Shown here piece by piece: positions 10,715 through 20,551 of a stretch of DNA of 20,785 nt. Under the pieces are notes generated by a model that was not told where the DNA came from, made no database searches, and was given only the letters and a program-made list of their open reading frames with translations. The stretch is from Condylostoma magnum (taxonomy: Eukaryota; Ciliophora; Heterotrichea; Heterotrichida; Condylostomatidae): contig CAKKTI010000319.1 of NCBI GenBank assembly GCA_920105805.1, positions 4,745 through 25,529 on the forward strand, given 5' to 3'. Each line of letters begins with the position of its first letter. Position 1 is the first letter of the stretch. The position numbers and the translations under genes were made by a program.

Positions 10715-11086
10715 ATGGTAAAGGTCAAGGCATACGAACTCCGCAAGCAAACAGACGCTGATCTTTTAAAGAACTTAGAAAATTACAAAAGTGAATTAGC
10801 CCAAAGCAGAGTTGCTAAAGTATCAGGTGGTGGAGCCGCAAAACTGCATAAAATTCGTGTTTTCCGCAAAAACATTGCAAGAACATTGACTATTCTACAC
10901 GAGAGAAAGCGTCTTGCAGCTAAGGAAAAATTCGCGGAGAGTAAATACAAGCCTCTTGACCTTAGGCCTAAACTTACCAGAAAACTAAGACTAGCTTTGA
11001 GCAAGGAGGACAGGAACAAACTTACTGCCAGAGTACAAAAAGCCAAGATGAATTTCCCCCAAAGATCATTTTCAGTAGTAAATTAG
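10715..11086 (+). CDS. RPL35: 60S ribosomal protein L35 (uL29), complete, 123 aa
   Basis: Full-length eukaryotic uL29: MVKVKAYELRKQTDADLLKN at the start, the hallmark SRVAKVSGGGAAKLHKIRV, RKNIARTLTIL, and KYKPLDLRPKLTRKLR. It is a component of the large subunit near the peptide exit tunnel. The length of 123 residues equals that of human RPL35. Within the gene no UAA, UAG or UGA occurs. It ends ...SFSVVN at TAG 11084-11086, the position where the family ends. If only TGA could terminate, the frame would run 25 more residues to TGA 11159-11161, into the next gene in another frame. This is the best evidence that UAG, used as Gln in the neighbours, is a real stop here. The start context is AAATAAATGG. 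Confidence 0.97.
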   Translation: MVKVKAYELRKQTDADLLKNLENYKSELAQSRVAKVSGGGAAKLHKIRVFRKNIARTLTILHERKRLAAKEKFAESKYKPLDLRPKLTRKLRLALSKEDRNKLTARVQKAKMNFPQRSFSVVN

Positions 11087-11123
11087 TTTATTTAGGTTAA
11101 ATTTCCGTTAGTATTTTTTGACA

Positions 11124-11903
11124 ATGTCGGATTTTTAAAAGTCTACTTCTCGCAAGTATGAATGGCAGTAGAAATCTATGCGGTTTAATGATCCTGTAGT
11201 GCTTTAGGGCACTTTAAAGAGAAAATTCTAGTCTAAACGTTCTAATTGGGAGGGAATGAGTCTTAGTAGTAAAACAAAGGAAAATAACAAAACTAATAAA
11301 AGGATGTCTCCTATAAAGTAATAGCAGTGGAATGTATCAGGAAGGACACTGAATCCTTAGTATCAACCTAAGCTGGAAACTAAGGGGATAAAGCGAGGGT
11401 TTAAGTATGATCATACAAAAAACTATACAAATCTTTAGCAACGTATATAATCTGTTAAATAGTAGAGAGAACAGCGTATGAAGAAAAGAATCTTTAGAAA
11501 TGGAAAACCAGTATAGAAAAATAATTCTTAAAGCATAGAGGAAAGCAGGGTGTTTAATCCAGTTTTAACACGATCTCAAAGCTAAATAACTGTAAATTCA
11601 AAACGGTTTTATACACCAGTAAAGCAAGTAACTGGTATAATCCCCTGCTTGGATATTTAAACTCATGAAAAAGAATCGTCTATAATTCACAGTCTAAGTG
11701 CCCAAGACAGCCCGATTTAAGGCCTAAGAGGACTGTAAGTAGAACAATGCCCGAAGTACAGTATTTTTAGACGGTAGTCAGTACTCACATACAGTGGCCC
11801 TCCTAATTAAATACGACTAAGGAAACAAAGACCAAGTTCATCGAGAGATCTCCACACTACAAGTTTTGTATTAATATAGTTACCTAATTACTTATATTCA
11901 TGA
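11124..11903 (+). CDS. Basic, Gln/Ser-rich protein of unknown function (259 aa)
   Basis: ATG 11124-11126 lies 37 bases after the RPL35 stop on the same strand. The frame contains many TAA/TAG codons read as Gln (for example KYEWQQKSMRF, PIKQQQWNVSG) and ends at TGA 11901-11903; a TAG at 11877-11879 is an alternative end. The product is very basic (many Lys/Arg/Gln/Ser), with no hydrophobic core, membrane segment or recognised domain, so it is probably disordered; a nucleic-acid- or microtubule-binding role is only a guess. Codon text is consistent along its length with no need for an intron. Its stop abuts the stop of the convergent BEACH gene in the palindrome TCATGA (11898-11903), so the two 3' ends must overlap or lie back to back. 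Confidence 0.7.
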
Positions 11904-14900
11904 ATTAACTGTAGGGTCGGTAAGGACAGTCAGTTCTCTATCAGAGCCTCCAACAAGTAAGTATCGTTGATCTGGAGATTAAATTATAGTCAAAATTGGT
12001 AAAATCCCTCCCAATGTAAAGCGATTTACTTACTATAGAGTGCCTGCATTTCTTATAACAATATCTCCTCCCTCAGTTCCATATACAACAAAATCTTAAA
12101 AGTTCATACTTTTCAATACCACTGGGCTGATCATAAACTAGTGCTTTTCATTAACCTGATTGATGATATCTCCACTAAGTGAAAAGGAGTACAATGTTCT
12201 ATTAGGCTCAGTAAACACAATGATCTTAGCAGGTGAAGCTGACGAGCATATAACATTTAGCCCAGGGGCCCTTTACGGTATATCTATACTCCTTAGCAGT
12301 CTTCCCTTGCGTATCGAGTATATATTGCACGTTCCGTCTAAAGATACAGTAGCAAATATGTTTAGATCATTAGATATACTTATAGACGTGACTTCTTTCT
12401 CATGCTGGCTATAATGCCATCTGGCTTACCAATAGTCTCCATCTACATTTCACACTAGTATATCGCCGTCCTTGCATCCTGTAACCGCAAATTTTTCATC
12501 TGCATCAATATCTATGCAAGTTATAGTGTTATAATGGTTTCACAAATGCACAGGGGACTCTTTATCATGCGATTTCTATACAGTTAGTCTTCCATCCCAA
12601 TACCCGCCCTCAGCTACTATTCTACCGTTTTGCAGAATGGACACCGGGGAGTTGAATCCTATTACTGAGCGATCTTTCATTTCAATTGTGCCTGATTTAT
12701 GGTCCCTTATTATCTTATTCTCTCGTTCTATCGCACAGGTGAAAGGAGTTCTTTATTAGCCTATTGGAGTAGACCACCATCTGTATGTCACAAGGGTTCC
12801 GTTGTTTCTTAGGGCAAAGATTCTGTCTTTTATGAACTTTGCTTTAATAATTGACTGTTCTGGGAGTTCTAAGTAGTTCTTAAAGTGAATTGGACTGTCT
12901 ATGTGACGTCTGCTGACTGGAAGGTAGATCTTGATCTGGGAGGTCTAGGATAGAATTATAGGGTTTCTAGGACTAGCTTCTTTAGGGAATTTTTGAGGAT
13001 GAGGAGTATTGAAGATTTACAGGGGATTAAATCCTATATTTACTTGAATTTCTGGGAAGTTTTATGCATTTAGATTATATTAATCTTGGTGGAAGCCGAA
13101 AATGTTGTCTATTCAGTAATGAAGCTTGTAGCTTATATAATCTGATTCTAGTACTTCTCTTAGTGTTCTGATATAATCGTATGGGGAGCTTGCTCATTCT
13201 GGAAGGTTGTTGGGAGATATTATATTAGGGTCTACGTATTGCTCTGGTATACTTTCACATAATTATTTATATTGTATATTTATTTTGTTATAAGGGTGCA
13301 GATTGTGCAGTTATTGCATAACTCCCCACATGTTACTGTAAAATCGTTCTTTTTGTTATACCACTGACTTCATATCTCTGTATGTATCATGGTTTTCAGT
13401 ACTGAAGCCTTCCATTTAGCTTATTATTAGAGGGAAAATTGGATATTAAGATATATCGTTGTATGATCTACTAGCTTGGAAATTTAAGTGCATGAGGTAT
13501 TCGAAGTTAGAGATTTCCCAGTTTAACCATTTGCCTGTTATTTCATTGTCTATTGGTAAAAATTGATATTTCTGATTTTTCATTTAATAACTGTTTGGAA
13601 TCCTAATCTTTGAATTGACGCTTAGCATGTTTTAGCATATCTTTTATCTAGCTTTATCTGTTGGGAAATTAAATAAAATAGATCTTCCATCTGTAAATAG
13701 AAATTCTAGAGCTGTATGGTTCTTTAAGTACATTTTCGGGTAGATTTATGACAGCTAATTAAGTTGCCATTCTTTGACTTAAGGTTTTTTACTGTAAAAC
13801 TTGTACTCAAACAGGTATAATTAGTTACTAAAAGCACTTTTGCAAGATTTATCGAGGATAAATCTTATCTTTTTGTGTCGTTTTGCTAAAACTATTTAAA
13901 ACTTGCCGAATTTAGCAGTTAGGGGTAAGATTTAAACACATTCTATTTCATATATTCTAGTTTCTGTCTATTCTCCTATTATGTTTAGCTCAACTCTCTG
14001 CTCTTATTCAAAGTTTTAATTATTTTATTATACTCCTTTTTTCATCAATTTCTTTAACTTACTTTTAGGATTTTCGATAAACTGAATTCTTTGTTCAAAA
14101 TCAGTGTAAAATCCTGAATTAATTGACTTAATTTTTAATAGGGGCCTAGAAAACTATTTATCAAGCATATTTACCATCTCAGTCTAATACTCATTTTCAC
14201 AGTACCAAATTCCCTTTCACTCCTTTAGCATCTTTTATAGTCTTTACCACATATGACTTCTTTATCTTAATCTTTCATCTAAATGAGCCTTTGAGCTTTA
14301 AAATCTTTAATTTTCTTACTTTTATTTTTCCTCTATAACCCTTTGCACACTATCCTATACTTCATCTAATTAAATGCTATAATCCTAGACTAAACTGTTT
14401 TTTTAGGAGTTGTTAATTGACCTAAATTTAGCTTCATTTGCAATAATAGGCGATAATTTCATCTCTAAATTGGCTAAAATTATACTTATACTTTCAACCT
14501 GCAATACTTATTCCATGCTGCTAAACCCGGTATTATACAGCATTGTTATATCATCCTAGGTAAACATTCCTTATGAGCAATCAATTATATCTTATACAGC
14601 TTCTATAACTATAGGAGCTTAAATCTGTAGCTTTTATTAAGACTATGATTTCCCAAAACTACCCTAGAGGTTTTTTATATACAGAGAAAAAACACAGCTT
14701 AGTATATTTCCCAAAAGTTCTCTTAAAAACTCTTGCTTAGACAAAATTTAACTATTTTCCATGCCTCTTCCTACAATATAGAAAATGAGTAAAATTGAGT
14801 CACATAAAATTTTAGTTGTTGCTTTATCATATTGGCGTTTATCAGTTTCTGAAATTATGAGTATAAATCTGAATATTTTATCGACGATATCACCATACCA

Positions 14901-17900
14901 ATTGAAATCTTACTTATTCTCACTTTGCAAAAGAGCTGTGCATGCAAGCAGAATAGCAGTTTATATAAAATTTCCTCGTTATTTTAGTTATCCAATAGGT
15001 TCAAATATAATAAGTTGTATATCACATTTAAAATTTTACTTTAGAGCATTAGCTATACAGTTATTTATCATCTAATCACTACTAGGCTCAATAAAATTGT
15101 TTTTATACTTTGTCAAAGTCTCTAATTCTCTCCAGTCAACTATCTCATTGGGCCAAATTTACTCTAGAATTTGAAAATAAGTTGTAATAAGCATTCCATC
15201 ATTCCAAATACCATTAGATTTATAGAGCATAGTGCATTCTACGTAATCATTGATTCTCTCAATTCCTTTACTACTGCAATACATCAACTCTTCAATATAA
15301 AATAGCATAGTAATCATATTTCTCCAAATAGTCGATGTAAGGTTTGCCCTACAACCCATAGAATTAGACTTAAGAGCTTCTAATAGATTTATTAACAGCT
15401 AAACCACTATATCTCTCGCATTCTCATACAAAGACTAGCCTTACATCCAGTCCAACATCTAGCAAATATACTTAGAGCCGTTATCATCCATTAGTATAGC
15501 TTACTTCAAAACTGAAGTATGTAAAAGTGTCCCGTATTCCAGTATACCATCATCATTATTACGTTTCAAAAGCATTTCTAGGATCCATTAGTGCCAAATT
15601 TCACTATTTAGCATCATATTTGAATTATAACTACTTCATTTTGTCAATTAGACTAAATCCTGTAATGCCTTTTGTTTAGTTCCTAAATCGGCCCAGCTGA
15701 TAGATTTCAAAAATAAGTTGAGAGCTAATTAACTTTGAATCATATCAGAATCATCAAGTCCTTCTTCAATTTCCTTATTCAGCAGTATTTTCTGCAAGAT
15801 CTTATAAGCAGGGGATACTTTCTTCCTTCTAGTCGACTTAACTCCATCAGTTTCCTCCTCAGAATACTCAATACTAGCCTCTTCTATCTGCTGAACAATA
15901 TTCTACTTAAAAGACGATGTGAAATCAATTTACTTCAATCCTCTAACAGTCATTGGTCTTTAAGTAGCCGGTTTTACTTGAAAATTACTAAAAGTGTCTT
16001 ACTACTGCAACTCACCTTTCATATACTGAATACAAGTGCTGGCTAATGATCTGATTTCATTTACTAATAATTCATCCTCACTTTCATTCTACATTGCTTC
16101 TCCTTTTTCTCCTCCGTATGTGTAATTTTTGTTGATTTCATCAGTATCTATTTCTAATCCTGAGGACAATCCCAACTTCATTTAAAATTTCCCCCTTGTT
16201 TGGCTAAAAGTTCTGATCTTTTTAATTCTAGATTGAGAAGGCTCCTCAGCAATTACATCATCCTCTTCATCTATAAAAGGTGCATCTTTTGCAAAATTGA
16301 AGTCAAAAGTCATAGACCCTGAATTCTTTTTAGTTCTTAACCCAAATTTCCCAGCTGGCAGCTTTAACTCTTCACTTTGATTGTCTTCAAAATCAAAATT
16401 TGTCTTTTTATTGCTTGGAATATTAAAGTCGAAGGTTTTTTTAGCAATTGCTTTAGGCGGAGGAGGTGGTTTGAATGCAGAGTCTATTTCATCGTCGTCG
16501 TCAAAAGCGTCAAAATTGATTCCTCGTCCTATACTCGGAGGAGCGGCCGGGGGTGAATTGTCATCTGACGAGTCTAGTTAAAACGCAAATTTAGACTTAG
16601 TAGACTCTGCCTTATCATTGAGACACAAATTGAAGCCTTTTCGCTTTGGAGGAGCAGGTGGTATGTAGTTCTCAGGGTTTTAATCGCTAAAAGTGTCAGA
16701 TGAGTTGAAATTGAGGGAGTCTAGGTTTAGTCTAGGACTGCTCATTGGCATGAAGTCTAAGTTGTTTGAAGACTGATTTGATTTGCTAAATGTTGACTTT
16801 GGTGTGAATTTTTCGTCTTTTTGGGTGAAAATCTTTTTTCCTATGTATTGGTATATGTCGTATTCGGAGAGGTCTGTGAGGGCCTAGTGCTTCTGTATAA
16901 GAGAGATGATTTCTAAGGTTAATTATTGAATTTTGGCATCTTCGCTTGCTATTAGGTGTAGTAGTAATTGTAATCCTTAGTTTTTCACAAAATATTAGGC
17001 AAATACACTAGGGTGGGCTGATACTAGGTCTCCTGATCTATCAGAGAATAGTTCCTTTAGTAATATGAGAAGTTGCTGGGTAATAATTGAACCACAGTTA
17101 GAACATAGAACTTGTATTAAGCTTCCGATGCTTTGCAGTTCTTTTCCTGCTAAAAAGATTGTTTTTATTATTCCTATCAGTAATTGTATTTGTTCCTAGT
17201 CTAATTATTGGCTTTCCTTGTAATTATCTAATAACAAATCTAAGATTTTACCTATTCCGACTGCTTTGCTTAAGATTTTCGGGTTTTTCATATAAATTTG
17301 TTGAATTTAATCTAATAGCTTGCATTAGATGTCTTTAGTCGCTCTGCTTCATATTTCTAAACTTCATAGTAAATGCACAGAAATTTAATCTGCTAATTGG
17401 GGAATTACTCTAGAATGAATCTGTATTAAAACTTGTATGATATTTTTGGTAAGACTATCAGGGGGAAAATCTAGTAATACTTCTGCAAAAGCTTTGAAAA
17501 ATTTCATAGAAGTTGCTTCTAATTAATTTTCAGGTCTATTTAATAGTAAAAACTGTAAAATTTCAAGTCATTTTTCTAGTAAACTTCCTCTTTTCTGTGG
17601 TAGTTTTGCAATAATGTCTACAATTGGAATTAAACTACATATTCCTCCTAAGTGACTCATGTAATAAGTTTACTGTAGATTATAAACACTTTCTTGGTCA
17701 ATACGATTAGAGAAAAGAGTGCACCCCTGACAGTCTCCTTATATATTGGCATCTAGTCTCTTAACAGCTTCAAAGACTTTATTATTACTTACTCTTTAGT
17801 GTGTATACAGCATTACTAGCTTTTAAGACAGTGATTTATCAATTATCTTATGTAGCAACTTTAGATGACTAGTAGATTAAGGCCCGTAATTGAATTATTA

Positions 17901-18839
17901 GTATAAGGTTTTTATCTTTTGTATAGAAATTCCATTGTTAAAGAGCAATATAGTAGAAAGCTATCCTGAAAAATTAGAGCAAATTTCTCCTTTTGTTAAA
18001 ATAGGATTCGGGTTTCTTATAGGCTGCGCAGTCATAGCTATATTTTATGGCTCCTCGTTATTAATAACAACTTTAATGTTAGATTACCCTCTATTCTTAA
18101 TTTCTAAATCCAGCCCAATATAAATCCACTCTTCAGTTGGAACCTCAGACAGCCATACTCCTTCATTCTCTTAAGCTTCAATGTATTCATTTCCCAAAGT
18201 TCGTATATATAACTACTTATTCTTTATAAAAACCTCAATTCCTCCATTTCCCTTAGAATGCATTGTTATAATTTAGCTAGTATTTTGACTATTAAGCTCC
18301 TCTAGTCTTAATCATAAACACACAGCGATTCCTTTACTGAAATAATACGCAGGGTTATTCCTTGTATCTATGGAGATTCCTTACCTGTTTCCTGAGAAGT
18401 AAAAATAGTTGATTTACTACTGACTTTAAGCAGATTCGAAAATTTGGTTAAGTAATTACAAACAGTTTTCAACCAATTGGCAGTCACTGGAACCCTATAA
18501 AACCTAGTAAATTTTCCCGACGTACTTTCTTTTCAGTAAAATGTTTTGCATCAAGTACCCTATAAACTCCAAAAGATAAGGTTGCACTTACTGATCTATT
18601 GCTATGTATAATTTGAAAAGTTCTTCTATTGGGTTTTAGTCAGTGCTGTAGGCACTCACCAAAATGGCCGGATTATGCAGCACCGCCCGGCAAATTCCAA
18701 GTAGCTGTTTTATTATATTAATTTAAGCTGATTGCTAGAGTTATGGGAAAATTTGTAAAAGGTTTTAAATCATTTCTGGACGAACGATGATCCAATTCCT
18801 AATCATTTAGTTAAGAATTTCGTATGCTTGAGTTTCCAT
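11898..18839 (-). CDS. BEACH-family (neurobeachin/LRBA-like) giant scaffold protein, 2313 aa
   Basis: One frame from ATG 18837-18839 (TTAAAATGG) to TGA 11898-11900. In order: N-terminal helical (armadillo-like) region starting [16 protein letters not shown]; concanavalin/laminin-G-like domain (about residues 160-290, with [16 protein letters not shown]); long helical repeats; acidic and proline-rich linker (about 700-960, with PPPPPK); further helices; BEACH-type PH domain (about 1580-1740, with [15 protein letters not shown]); BEACH domain (about 1765-1955, with [30 protein letters not shown] and the terminal TPHPQKF); WD40 repeats (about 1990-2313). Family members organise vesicle traffic, lysosome size and membrane fusion. 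UGA encodes the conserved Trp at residues 1882 and 1909 of the BEACH domain, and Trp 2100 and 2130 in the WD40 part. The BEACH core is about 100 residues shorter than usual. In-frame 15-nt introns cannot be excluded, but no frame-changing one is needed. Confidence 0.92.
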
Positions 18840-19193
18840 TTTAACTTTTATTCAAATGGGAGTGGATTATAGGAGATTTTAAGCTGGTATGTGTTATCAG
18901 GTTAGGTGTTTAGTGTTATTAGGAGTATATAGAATGTGTTTGTACAATAGGTGATAATGTAAAAAGTATTTAATTAGGTTATTACATACAGAGCTAAATC
19001 TGTAGTTTTAGTAGTAAATATACGATTTACTATGCAATTTATTCATTTAAATAACATTTTATGTAACAATTAATTGTACTATGTTTACTCATTAAAGACT
19101 AATTAAAATGTCGTATTGTCTTATTATAAGTTTAGATGATTTAAGAGTGTGTTGTATGTTAATTCAGTATATGATGTTAAAAAATGAAAAAAG
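18840..19193. other. Spacer upstream of the BEACH gene and downstream of tRNA-Trp
   Basis: These 354 bases are AT-rich with TA-rich runs. I see no frame with protein-like composition and no RNA gene. The part next to 18839 should hold the BEACH promoter. The part next to 19193 holds the tRNA terminator. Confidence 0.5.
19179..19192 (-). terminator. RNA polymerase III terminator of tRNA-Trp
   Basis: Immediately 3' of the tRNA on the minus strand the sequence is C, then six T, then CA, then six T (19187-19192 and 19179-19184). Two T6 runs are a standard strong stop for RNA polymerase III, with the second as backup. Confidence 0.8.
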
Positions 19194-19265
19194 TGAGGCT
19201 AGAGCGATTTGAACGCCCGACCTGCGGATTTGGAGTCCGATGCTCTTCCGCTGAGCTATAGCCCC
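19194..19265 (-). tRNA. tRNA-Trp(CCA) with a 4-bp anticodon stem
   Basis: The 72 bases fold as a full cloverleaf: acceptor GGGGCTA/TAGCCTC (7 pairs, one G-U), A73 discriminator, D arm GCTC/GAGC, anticodon loop CTCCAAA with anticodon CCA, variable loop AGGTC, T arm GGGCG/CGCTC around TTCAAAT. The internal B box GCGTTCAAATCGC is intact. The anticodon stem is TCGGA against TCCGC: four good pairs, but 27:43 is U-C, so the stem is one pair short. Kachale and colleagues described a 4-bp anticodon stem in the tRNA-Trp(CCA) that reads UGA as Trp in Blastocrithidia, and the same feature in Condylostoma magnum. Here it occurs beside genes with UGA at conserved Trp positions. No intron, and no encoded CCA tail. 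Confidence 0.95.
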
Positions 19266-19504
19266 TTAACTTATCGATTACCGATAGTATTTAATCTAAA
19301 GAATAATGCACAAAGCATTGGCAAGTCACAGCCTTAATATTTCAAGCTAATCCTACATTTTAGATTAATTATTTCGCCTTAAATACTATGCACATAGTTC
19401 TACAGATATTGTTCAGTATTATATTCAAGAATGTATCTCACTAATGTTTCCATATGCAATTGTATTACTATCATAATTAACATTACATACTTAATAACTA
19501 AAAA
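19266..19504. other. Spacer with upstream regions of tRNA-Trp and the 19505 gene
   Basis: These 239 bases are AT-rich without coding character. They separate divergent transcription units (a polymerase III tRNA on the minus strand and a polymerase II gene on the plus strand). A short run of A lies just before the ATG at 19505. No specific promoter element is recognised. Confidence 0.4.
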
Positions 19505-20506
19505 ATGGATTTAAGCTCTAGCAGTTCAATAGAAAGTGTTCCCTCCGAAAGCTGCGCATCAAAGCCAATTATACATAACTCTAACGAAGGTTCCAGAAAT
19601 GTTTTCAGTCTTGATATAACTCCCAATAAGAAAAACATTAGTTACAGTACTATGAAAAGCTTCAGTGTATTTGATCGCATGGTTGTTGATACAAATCGAC
19701 GCCTTAATATACATAATAACCTATTTTCAACATAAACCTCCAGGCTAACCTCACCCGAGCCCACTTAAGTTTTCAACAGATTAGTAGATGATGTAAACAA
19801 AAGAAATCAAACAAAAGAATTATTGAAGCAGTTTAAATAGAAAAAGGAAGAAGAAGAGGAAGTAAAATAATCTAAAAAACTTAAGAAAAGAGAAGCAGTA
19901 TAAGTGTATAATAGATTATTTGATGATGTAATCTAAAGAAGAAGCAAGATGGAAATTAAATAAAGTCTAAAGGTATAGAAGGATGAATAAGCATAGTAAG
20001 ATTAACTACCAGCCAAGAAGACGATAAAGAAAGAAGACAGTGATATGCTACTTTGTAGATTATTAGATGATGCAGAAAAAAGAAATAATAGAGTAAAAAA
20101 TATGAGAAAAATGAAAGAATAGAAAGAGCTAAATGAAGCAAAACGATTAGCTAACAAATATCATCCCAAACGAAAACTAGATAAAAACGTGTTTGAAAGA
20201 TTAACTAAGGCCAAAAGTTAAAATAATCTACAAACGATAAAGTCTAGTAGAGTTATAACTAAAAAACAAGCGTAGATAATTACAGAAAGATTAGCTAAAC
20301 CGTTATAAAAGTAATAAGTCGTTTAATAGCCAAAGAGAAGATTGAAAAATGGGAGAATGTCCTCTTTAGCCAGTGCTGCAAGTGATCCTAATATAGAAGC
20401 ACTAACAACCGGAGGAAGTTATTTTGTATCAAGTTTTAATAGAGAAAGTGAACCAACACTTACTACCCCAATTGATCTATTAAGTTTAATAAAAAAGACA
20501 TATTAA
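19505..20506 (+). CDS. Ser-rich/coiled-coil protein with repeated RLxDDxxxR motif (333 aa)
   Basis: Starts MDLSSSSSIESVPSE at ATG 19505-19507 (AAAAAATGG). Four copies of a short motif, F/Y/C-x-R-L/M-x-x-D-x-x-x-R, appear: FDRMVVDTNRR (56-66), FNRLVDDVNKR (90-100), YNRLFDDVIQR (135-145) and CRLLDDAEKR (184-193). Weaker copies are FERLTKAK and ITERLAKP. Between them are Lys/Glu/Gln-rich helices, probably coiled coil. Similar RLxxDAxxR repeats occur in many protist cytoskeletal or ciliary proteins, but the function is not assigned. Many TAA/TAG codons are Gln; no TGA occurs in it. The stop is taken as TAA 20504-20506 after SLIKKTY, with TAA 20516-20518 and TAG 20525-20527 soon after in frame; no TGA follows in frame within the window, so a UAR codon must end the gene. 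Confidence 0.75.
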
Positions 20507-20551
20507 ACAGGAATATAAGGAAAATAGTTAAACATTTCTTATTGTTTAAAA

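Noticed and set aside
10783-11046. Minus-strand open frame across RPL35
   Set aside because: Antisense shadow of a certain ribosomal protein gene.
11091-11113. A 16-nt GT-AG segment after the RPL35 stop that would fuse RPL35 to the next gene
   Set aside because: The 123-residue product is already full length, and the following gene has its own good start.
12160-12414. Plus-strand open frames at 12160, 14785, 15735, 16381 and 17935
   Set aside because: All lie antisense to the continuous BEACH-family gene and have no domain character of their own.
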